NCBI GenBank assembly: GCA_025024175.1
Contig: QCXZ01000137.1
Coordinates: 16,864,001-16,928,000, forward strand
Length of the DNA stretch: 64,000 nt
Source of the DNA: Rhyzopertha dominica
Lineage: Eukaryota > Arthropoda > Insecta > Coleoptera > Bostrichidae
Direction of reading: 5' to 3'
The notes under the pieces were generated by a model. The model saw nothing but the letters and a program-made list of their open reading frames with translations. It was not told where the DNA came from and did no database searches. Made by a program: the position numbers and the translations under genes. Of this stretch, positions 55,246-64,000 are shown piece by piece (position 1 is the first letter of the stretch; each line of letters opens with the position of its first letter).

Positions 55246-58200
55246 TGATTAACATTACTTATACATTATAAATAATTGTTATTTATAAGAATATAGGTAA
55301 TGACAGAACTATAATTAACGCTAATAGAAGAACAAGTTTTAGAAAAAATTCTGCAATATACTGTTCGCCCATAGTTGCCGCCCTGCAACCTCCATGATGA
55401 ACCTGGTCTTGGATGCCCCTGCGTCAACATAGAAAGTTGGAGATGATCTTCGAAACTAATTTCCTATGAATTTTTCCTGACTTGGTATCTCTGAAATTTT
55501 ACAATTGCTTTCCCTATTTGTCCGAATTTGTCTATGCCCATTATCTGTTTAGTGCATTTGCTATTTTGATAATTGACAAAAAAATCAGTTCAATACACGA
55601 CCTCCATATTTTTTGGACGATACGATAAAAAGTTTCGTTGATGTGGGACAAATACTGAATACAACCATTGAATAACCTTAAATCACCAATTTTCATCGCA
55701 TGAAGTTCATTTGAGTAAGTGGTAATCTCCCGTATAAACAAGCTGTAAAAAGTCTTGTTTAAAGTTAAGGCTAGGTTAAAGGGACAGCCGTACTCAATTT
55801 TAGGATGTTGACCATAAAGCTGTCAGCCCGGTCGGCCTGGGGCGTTTATTGCGCTGCTGGTTATGCTGATGCCACAACAAAGAGTATTTTTGATTTACAA
55901 CATTTTGTGGGTCTATCTGAAGCCTGTCGTTTCAAAGATATTTACTTATTACTGAGAATCGGATGTTCGCTTTTCACAGACATATCAGTGACTTTACTCA
56001 TAAAGTTTTAAACAAACGGTTTTTTATTTCAATATTGCTTTCAAATTTATTATATATAATTTATATAATTATTAAAAATTATTAAAAATGTCAACTCCTC
56101 ATGAAAAAAATATTTTTTTAATAATAGAAAATATAATAAACGTTCAAGAAAAAATACATATATTTACCAAACATCAAAAGTATATAGTTAATGTTCACAA
56201 TCTATACATAAAATTATCTTTACAGCAAAATTATAAATGTGTGTATTAAAAAAATATGAACAAACATCAACTAGTTCTGGTAAAAGAGAACGGAAATAAA
56301 ATCTTTGAAGTTTTGGAAGCATTTTTTCACTCCAAAAATGATCTTTTTTCACTATATATAACTATAAACTACTAAACGGATTTTTAGAAAAATTTTTACT
56401 TGATGGTGTTTGATAAGAGAACCAATATTTCCCGTTTCTTTTTTTTTGAAGACAAAGTTCTTCCATTACCTTTTCGTCTTGCCATCTTTACTAATTTTCT
56501 TTCAGATAACGTAACACTAAAGTCACACAGTCACACAAAATCTCAAACAGCATAAATGGTAGGTTTGAAAAATTCTGAGGCTTTATATTAGTGAACCCCC
56601 TCTTTCATTCTATGGGGGCGGTTGCCATGAGTCAGTGGAAAAAGTTTTCAGGTTTAGAGGTACAAACAGTTTCATGCAGATTGTCTTCAATAATACATAT
56701 TCTGGTCCCAAAAACCGATTATACTTACCTTTCGCAAAACTGATGTTTAGTTGGAATTCCGGATTAGAAATTACAGCAACTCAGACTTTCAGTCGTATTG
56801 AAGCGATCATCAACCCTTTACCTGCCAATATACAGTTTCGTCATATTTATTTTGGTCCTAGGTGGTTTTGCAAAATTGATTAAAATTGTTTACATTACCA
56901 ATTACCAGGAAACTGGTGTCCAATTTATCCGACAGTCAGGTGCCTGACAAAACTGTATATTTGCTACCTCGACATGGAAATATATTCTTTAATTTATGAA
57001 TAAAAGTGTTCCTGACAAATCCGCAAAAGCGGATAGCACATAAGATATAAGAAAAACACTTTGGCAAATTGATTTTTAATAGTTATCATCAAATTATGTT
57101 AACTTATTCATATATAGTTCATATATGCATAGCGCAATTAGTGTCGTATTGATTTTAATTGACTTTGTAAATATGAACTTTTGGGACTACACGCCCTGTA
57201 TGCTTTCTATGTGTCCCAACGACATAAAGTTGCAGAGCAGAACTTAACTCCTTATCTAAATAACTTTCGGCATGAACAAATAACAGTGCATAAATATAAA
57301 AGCAGTAGTTCGAAGAATCGTTTCGTCATCCCCAGTACCTGCGTTTTTCTACCATCCATACCTGAGGTTACCCTCCCGCCATAAACTGCAATGGCTGTTT
57401 ACTCAAGTGCCGTCAATTGGTATGTTGTAAATCAACACTGGGTCGGGGCCGAAAAGTTTAGCAAAAGTAGTGAACAGATATTTTCATTATTAGTAACGCT
57501 ATCAAAAAACTAAAAACAACATCATACTCAGAAGACAAAAATCTATCATTCGGCCGAAAAAATTTTTTCAAATAAGTCATTTTTACGTTTTTGAGCATTT
57601 CGCGTTCTTAAACAAATCGTAATTATTTTTGCCGTAAGTTTTTAAAATTTTTGATTCGGCCATTTTGTAGATAATAATTGTCAGATTACACTGGTTTTTG
57701 AATAAAATTAATATCTCTTCAAATAACTTAGTTATTTATTCAATACTTTACATTGGAAACCCCATAAGAGAAATTCCTTTAACCTAGCCTTAATAATAAA
57801 TTAGCATTTTGTTACCTTTGTTGCAACGTATTTGTTACAGGCTTCCTTAATAAAAGATGCTAATTTGCTCCCCATGATTCTGATATTCTTGGTCATTAAC
57901 CTTCTGCCGTTCTTCTTAGCCAAGCACATACTTGCCCGCAAGACAGTTTACGTTGTCCTTTTGCTGAGAGTACCTACTCTTCAACAGCGAACAGTGAATG
58001 CATAACATTGATGATTTGAATATTTAACGTTTTTCCTTGAAGTACACAAGAACAGTAGCTTCAGAAAACGAAGAAGTTTTGTTTCCTAGCAGTCATTCGT
58101 TGAAACTATTGTACACAATTTGATAAGTTTTCTTGGATGTTTTAGGTAACAAATCCAGTGGAACTACCTTTGCTATATTTCTAATCTCTGGGGGAGTATG

Positions 58201-60556
58201 CTGCATCCGTTTTTGACCAAAATAAGCTTTTACTCATAAAACAGCTTGACCTTTGAATTGTTTTGCACTCATATAACTACAACGATCAATAACTATGTCC
58301 TCTCGCTCTCTAAACCATCCTTGTTAACACTGCCCGCATTAAAAAATGTACTATTTTCATCAGGTTTTCGCTCATTACGTCAAGCCTCAGGTACCATTGG
58401 GCATCTCGTGACGTCATGGGCGCTCATCATCGAGCAGGCTGCGCAAGTTATGAGGTAACCTTGTAAACTATAATAGCCTTGCAAATAACTACCGTCATAA
58501 GGATACCAACTCGACGTCCCGAAAGCATTGCAATAATTTAATAAACTGTTTTTGAACTACAGTATCCATCTCGCTATTTAATGAATGACACCCTTATTAA
58601 AGCTAGATTTTGTTTGCTGGCATTGAAAAAAAATTGCTTTTGTTAATTTACTTAAGCAAAGCCTTCACCAGTTATTACTACACAGCTCTCCAAGATATTA
58701 TTTAATATACTTTTCTAAATTCGGTTCTGGAATAATGGCAGAGGAACTGCGAGTACAATGAGGAAACCTTTCACTAGGACGGGTTTGTTTTATAACCCTT
58801 TGTTCAGGAAAAGGCTCTCTCGCCACCACTTTCACTTTCTGGAAATTACACCCGCCGGCTCCACAGTCATCCTCGATGTAACCGAAACCATTCGCTAATT
58901 CAATAGAGTGAATTCGGCGAACGACAGTGCTGATGCCATCGGAGACGCGAAACGAACGCGAGAATTCGCAACAATAGCAACAGACCATAAGCGACACGTA
59001 GCTTAATTTCTGCAAAATGGCCCGTTCTGTTTCGGCCTCCACCGAAAGCGACAATAAAAATAACAATGAATTCTCGGGTACAAGGTTACAATTGTTCCTT
59101 CTCCAGGTCCCCGGGGAAGCTTGGGAATGGAGGACGCAGGACAGGGAAGGGGGTAAGGGGGAAGTTACCGCAAGTTTGCGAGTATGTGACCGGAATATCA
59201 GGAACTCCTAGGCGACTGGGAACTTGGAATTTATTCCCAGATGAGCGGCTGGACGTCACGGGGATGAGAAGCCCCTTGTGTTCTTTTATCAATCGTAATA
59301 CAAATTAGAAATATATGGGAGGCAACGATTTGTTACTCAGTTCGACATCACACTTTTTTGATACACAGAGAGTTAAGATCTTTTTTTACGAAAAATTAAT
59401 TATTTTAAAGATTCTCAGTGCTGGAGGAATTTTTGAAGTCTATAGGTACTTTTTAATGATAGCTCGGATGTTCAAACGATTATTAAATAAGAAGTATGTA
59501 AATCTTTTTGGTTAAAGAGACTAGCGCACTTTTCTTCTAACTTCAAGACGTATTTAATGTCATTTTAAGTATAGAAGATAAATTTTTATAGAAGATAAAA
59601 TAGCAAACAGAGTTCATCTGCAAGTACATCTTGATCATTGTTGGGCCAAAACTACGGGTAACTAAGGGATAACGATCTTTGCCATCTCTCACACTAAAAA
59701 ACGGCCCTCTTTAGAAAGAGAATGGATACACCGATTGGTGGCGACAACTTACAAAGATATGAATTTAACATTTGTGCTCTTTTTTAGTCATCGTATTTAG
59801 AGTGAAATACATACCTATTATAATGCGATTAAAAGCTATACACGAACCATCAACAAGTCCGATCTGTTGAGCCGTTTTCGTTTAATAAATGTACAGGGGG
59901 AGCAAAGTTCCGGGGAGACCAAGTCCATGTTGATGATTGTTAGGCCAAGACTTATCCAACAAGTCACCATTGAGCCCGATCTGTTAAATGTGACAGACAT
60001 CACACATCAGATAGACAAAGTGCGGACAATAGCGCCTCTTCTTAAATAAAGTGGAAAATGCGCTAAAAACATTTGCATATAATTAAGTATACGAAAACAA
60101 AATTTATTAGAAAATCGTCCGAAATAAATGCCATTGCTATTAGCAAAATACCTTCAACTTGGATAAAAATCATTAGCGCAATAGATCCCGATCTAAATCC
60201 ACCTATTCCTACGTGTATTTCTAATGACAGTTTTTTTTTCATAAAAATAGTCATAAAAGACGCATCGTACATAGATTGTAAGCCTAAGACACAAATTACA
60301 ACTATCTGTAATTTGGTAAAAATGGTCCACAGTGATGATTACTGAACGTGAAGGTTTTCATATACAATCCTTGTCTTCAAAGGCAGCTGAACACAAGAAG
60401 GTGGTGACCTATGGGAGGAAAATATAAATAGGGAGGATGACACTTTACTTTTACCAGCACTAAAGAAGTACATGTTGACCTCGAGATTGAGCGTATTTAT
60501 AAACCCTGTCCCGCTGCTTCTCGAATTAGGACAACTCGGGTATTATCAAACCAAAC
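55246..60556. other. Unassigned spacer, mostly AT-rich
   Basis: No element ends, transposase or RT motifs were recognised over most of this 5-kb stretch. About 58690-59300 is the strongest GC-richer, non-repetitive block and holds the candidate exon listed separately. Around 59780-60350 several short plus-strand frames exist without domains. Confidence 0.3.
58698..59066 (-). CDS. Possible host exon or conserved GC-rich block, function unknown
   Basis: A 122-codon minus-strand frame with balanced codon use crosses a GC-rich block. An acceptor-like ATTTTGCAG ends at about 59013, so an exon could run from about 59012 to the stop at 58698 (about 104 codons). It contains IHSIELANGFGYIEDDCGAG and then GCNFQKVKVVAREPF; the G-x-G-Y...G-A-G-G-x-N-x-x-x-V spacing faintly recalls the GGxGxNxV pattern of insect MBF2-type secreted proteins, but the match is too weak to assign. 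Plus-strand frames overlap it (59017-59308). The start shown is a TTG, so the 5' end is not known. It could equally be non-coding. Confidence 0.22.
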   Translation of the reverse strand: MLFLLSLSVEAETERAILQKLSYVSLMVCCYCCEFSRSFRVSDGISTVVRRIHSIELANGFGYIEDDCGAGGCNFQKVKVVAREPFPEQRVIKQTRPSERFPHCTRSSSAIIPEPNLEKYIK

Positions 60557-60806
60557 AAATTAGATGGCAATGAAATCTGTCAGCATCACACTGACTTGAT
60601 TTCAAAGCCACCTAGCTGCCTTAATGGGTACTGCTTCCTAAAGGAAGTGACCTGATTCTGTCAAGTTCGCATGCACCTGCATGTAACAATAGCGAAACAG
60701 ATCTGTCTGTAGTTGGTTGCGGTGCAGACAACATAGCATAGACGTGCATTTTAATGTATGTCGGTTCATCATGTCAGTAAAATGATGACAGATGGCATTT
60801 TACTAG
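60557..60806. mobile_element. Inverted-repeat element, diverged copy
   Basis: It opens TTAGATGGCAATGAAATCTG then TCAGCATCACACTGAC and closes CATGTCAGTAAAATGATGAC, AGATGGCATTTTAC, inverted relative to each other. The interior shares AAAGCCACCTAGCTGCCTTA and AAAGGAAGTGACCTG with 63153-63517, and the right interior shares GTTGGTTGCGGTGCAGACAA and CATAGCATAGACGTGCATTT with 32537-32673. No coding capacity. Confidence 0.7.
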
Positions 60807-63152
60807 ATTCTGACTTTGTCAAAAAATAAAAGTGTTGTGCTAATACCATTTTAAGCGAATCGCGTTTAGAGCCCTTATAAACACGATATCAATAAACAGC
60901 TCTGTCTGAATACTAAACAAACTTCAACTCGCAACTGTCAAACAATAACAGAACGACGAAGCAAAAGTCCTTTTTTGCAACCCGAAGATTCCGAGAAGCC
61001 ATACAAATTTCCAAACATCCCGATGATTTAAACCGCCAAGATAGTTATCATCTCCACTATTTGGTACCCAGTCACCAAACGGCTATCCCCAGCTTCACAA
61101 TCTCCCACCTATGACATCTAAGCATCCCCACCCCCTCGCAACACCAGGTAAAACGTTATCTATCGTTTTCATTCCCTTTCCTCCTAGGGATATGGTTCGG
61201 CTCGGACGTGTTTCTCGCGTTAGGTTTGTACCATATTCCAGACTCTTTATTCCTGTCCTGATGGTGCTCCTTACAAGTACGGACGAAACGTTGAATTTAT
61301 TCCAAAATCAGACGCGGNCTAACCCAAAAATACTAAGANTTCAAACTTTTACAAGAANCAAGTAAAATAATAAAGCCAATGAAGTTCAACTTGCCCTGTT
61401 GTATAGTTAGTCTGTGAATAAAGGTTATATTCATTATTATTATTAAAATTAAAAACAAGATAGAATAAATAAATAAATAAAATGCTTACCTGTAGTAAAC
61501 AAACTTACTATAATACCGATATTTTATCCCTTAGCAATAATTATGAAGATGAAACAGAGGCTAATTCCACTGTTCACGAATAAAACAATTATTTTACATG
61601 TACTGAAGAAACTACTGCTATTATGCAAGCGAAATTAGGATATCTTTAGGTAACTACCCTTACAAGCTTTACAATGTATTATTAAATAAATGATGTGTTG
61701 TCCAGGGTAGATTATCTGAAAGACCAATGATGTTTTTAAACATATTAGCAATTTGAACGAAATTTTCTTAAGGATAAATTAATTCCTATGCTAGACGCCC
61801 AGGTTAACACTGCCCACAGCCAATATACTGCATTTTACAGATGATTAAATTCTTCTGTTGAAAGACTGCGCTTCATTTTTCTTTTCCATTGTAGTACATA
61901 AACAGGATCGTAGTATTACCTACATCAAAATCACTTGCTTGGTGGTATTGTATAAATATTTTTGTTACGTACTTAAGAGTGTAATAATACCGACAGATTG
62001 GCTCCTCCAGAGAACAAACTTTTGTTACGGGAAATTAACCAGCGCTTGAAATCGATCTTTATTAATCAGAATTGATTATTTTAATAGGTATATTAAATCA
62101 AGTCAAAAATGTCAGAAATTATTTGCTACATTTATCAAATTAAATTTTTGCAAATAACATTTGTAGTTACTATTGAAAATAAACAGTCAGATGCTCATAT
62201 CAGCAACTATTACGAATTGAATATCATAATCTACTATTTTAATAGGTACTTCAAATCAAGTACACAATTATGTCAAATAAATAAAATTGTCAGAGACAGA
62301 AAGATCCATTCGATTCGGTAACATCTCTGACGTAAATAATATATATGTATATAAAATTTGATTTAGGAAATAATCCTAACAAATAAATTCGATATTGCTA
62401 AATTAGCCGCTATTTATCAAGATCTTGTGGTTTAGTTTTGAATAATATAATATATAGTCTGCATAATTTATTAATTGTGCAGACCTTTCATATAAAACTA
62501 TAAGGTTTCACTAACAATATTGTCTATTTGTATCACATTTCTTGTAACTGTGTGCTACTAGCTGTTTAAAATTGAATTATTATTATCAAATTTAATGCAC
62601 ACTGCTAACGCAAATTGCCCTTTCTCCACATCATGTTTGCTATTGTTCTCGGAGTCATGCCACAATTTACCCACAACCTCGAGTTCGTTCTCGGTACACA
62701 GACCATGTTAACAGCACCTTTAGTAAAACAAATAGCGCTACAACACGTATTAAATGCCCAAGTGAATTCTCAATGTTGACGTAACCCAATTACGCATACA
62801 TGTATTCTGCGGCGATGATTAGGATGTGTGGAACGAGCACATACGAGCGGACGCCAGGGAAATTAAATTTTGCAAACAGACCTGGCTAGGGATATGGATA
62901 ATACACGTGGTGTTCTTTAAATTAGATCTGCAAATGTGTGTGGAGAATATGGACACCTGCAGAGCCCGTCATCATATTTTTAAAACGGTTTTCATCCGGT
63001 GCGTAACGAAAATGAGAAGCATATTTCTCATCGTTGTATTCTCGCAGAAGCTCTGTTGGATGAACTGAGAGTGAGATCCAAGCGATATGTTTATTTTGAT
63101 TTCTTGGTTGCTGGAACCCCTGTTGATATTTCAGCAACAATACAAACATTAA
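60807..63152. other. Spacer with a PLE-end-like motif and a GC-richer block
   Basis: At 61258-61290 CTGATGG, a TCC/GGA stem and CGAAACG form another hammerhead-like layout. Downstream, 61419-61445 reads GTGAATAAAGG, then ATTCATTATTATTATT, a poly-A signal plus (ATT)n such as ends a retroelement; several Ns fall between. This may be the end of another degraded retroelement. About 62600-62930 is a GC-richer non-repetitive block. The rest is unassigned. Confidence 0.35.
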
Positions 63153-63517
63153 AAGTAAGAATTTAGGATGGCAATGCCATCTGTCAGCATTACACTGACA
63201 TGATGACAAAGCCACCTAGCTGCCTTAACGGGTACTACTTAAAGGAAGTGACCTGTAGCCTGACAAATTGGCATGCAACTGCATACTTCAATTTGACAGC
63301 AGGCCCCCACGGCACTTTTTGCTAACGGGCAAGAACCAACATACATTAAAATGCATGTCTATGCTGTGCTGTCTACACCTCAACCAACTGCAGATACTAC
63401 TATTTCGCTATCATTACAGCTCATCAGTGCAGTTTAGGTCTAGTGCAGACAACACGGCTTTGTCATCATGTCAGTGTAATGCTGAAAGATGGCATTGCCA
63501 TCCTAAATTCTTACTTT
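63153..63517. mobile_element. 365-bp inverted-repeat element (MITE-like)
   Basis: Terminal inverted repeats of about 60 bp (63153-63213 and 63457-63517; outer AAGTAAGAATTTAGGATGGC, inner end GACATGATGACAAAGCC) differ at about one position. The interior begins ACCTAGCTGCCTTAACGGGT and ends with the 105-bp segment shared in reverse with 32537-32673 and 63540-63675. No transposase frame and no clear target duplication. Superfamily not assigned. Confidence 0.8.
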
Positions 63518-63539
63518 CATCATACCATTGCTTTGGTAT

Positions 63540-63675
63540 ATAAGCAAAACCAGTTCTATGCCGCGCTGTCTACACTAGACCTAAACTGCACTGATGAGCT
63601 GTAATGACAGCGAAATAGTACTATCTGCAGTTGGTTGAGGTGTAGACAGCACAGCATAGACATGCATTTTAATAC
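63540..63675 (-). repeat. Small repeat, second copy of 32537-32673
   Basis: It begins TATAAGCAAAACCAGTTCTA and ends CATAGACATGCATTTTAA, nearly identical to the 32.5-kb copy over about 130 bases. It stands about 25 bases beyond the 365-bp element and is an inverted copy of that element's 63350-63456 interior, so together they can form a large hairpin. Confidence 0.75.
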
Positions 63676-64000
63676 AAACATTATTTGAGAGCACAATTAA
63701 ATAATAAATAATGTTGTCACTACTGCTTTCACATATTAATACAATTATTATCGTCGGTGATTTTAAAGTGGATTTTACGGGCGGCTCGAATGGTAAAACT
63801 GCCCTTTTAAACATGTTACGTTTAATTTTATCTAAACTATTTATCTTTAAAGCTCTATAACATAATTTTTATTAATACACATGGAGTGTTCCAGTTTTGC
63901 TTTTTACCCATTTTTTTATTTGAATGTATTTTTATAAAAAGAAAATAAGTTAAATTACTTTATCGTTTTGTCAGACTTGTTTTTTTATGCTGTCGATAAA
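63676..64000. other. AT-rich window end, nothing recognised
   Basis: No domain, terminal repeat or fold seen in these last 325 bases. Confidence 0.4.

Overview
This window looks like gene-poor, AT-rich nuclear DNA from an insect or other arthropod. I reach that from the kinds of mobile element present: several Tc1/mariner lineages, Penelope-like elements (PLEs), a Mag-type Ty3/gypsy retrotransposon, Jockey/CR1-like LINEs and tRNA-derived SINEs. There is no operon structure, and I found no convincing complete host protein-coding gene. Almost every recognisable coding stretch belongs to a transposable element. Scattered N calls show draft-quality sequence, so single-base frameshifts should be read with care.

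Layout. From 0 to 9.4 kb: a mariner transposase relic (861-1140), a TA-flanked MITE (2322-2896), a palindromic remnant of a second PLE family (4837-5843), and a decayed mariner with both terminal repeats (5886-7123). From 9.4 to 12 kb: a tRNA-derived SINE, a large unclassified repeat called R1 here (about 9712-11545) with a 101-bp tandem repeat inside it, and a head-to-head SINE pair (about 11640-11870). From 13.9 to 19.2 kb is the most informative locus. A truncated minus-strand gypsy element (gag, protease, RT up to FLDDILV) is split by a PLE (14486-17849, 13-bp target duplication), and that PLE is itself split by a hAT-type MITE (16647-17093, 8-bp target duplication).

From 24 to 31 kb: a 5'-truncated LINE (minus strand), a second LINE relic, an (AT)n tract, and a second, rearranged copy of the same PLE (30007-31127), also with a 13-bp duplication and with the hAT-MITE site still empty. 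From 32 to 46 kb: a small repeat (32537-32673), a mariner relic, the second inverted copy of R1 (about 36335-38875), a second copy of the 2.3-kb MITE (42108-42313), an ancient relic of the first PLE family (about 44265-45375) and another mariner-type relic. From 48 to 50.3 kb: a LINE endonuclease and a LINE RT separated by a fragment of a third PLE lineage, then a mariner C-terminal scrap. From 53.3 to 55.2 kb: a tRNA-like palindrome, then the best-preserved element, a 1646-bp Minos-like Tc1 transposon (53598-55243). Its transposase frame is open across the whole length once one 67-bp GT-AG intron is removed. From 60.5 to 63.7 kb: a family of inverted-repeat elements.

Between the elements lie AT-rich stretches with nothing recognisable and, every few kilobases, blocks of about 150-500 bp that are richer in GC and look non-repetitive. 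These could be conserved regulatory DNA of a distant gene, or exons I cannot recognise; that is inference. The elements do not act together as a pathway. What they offer is a readable insertion order: gypsy first, then PLE, then hAT MITE.
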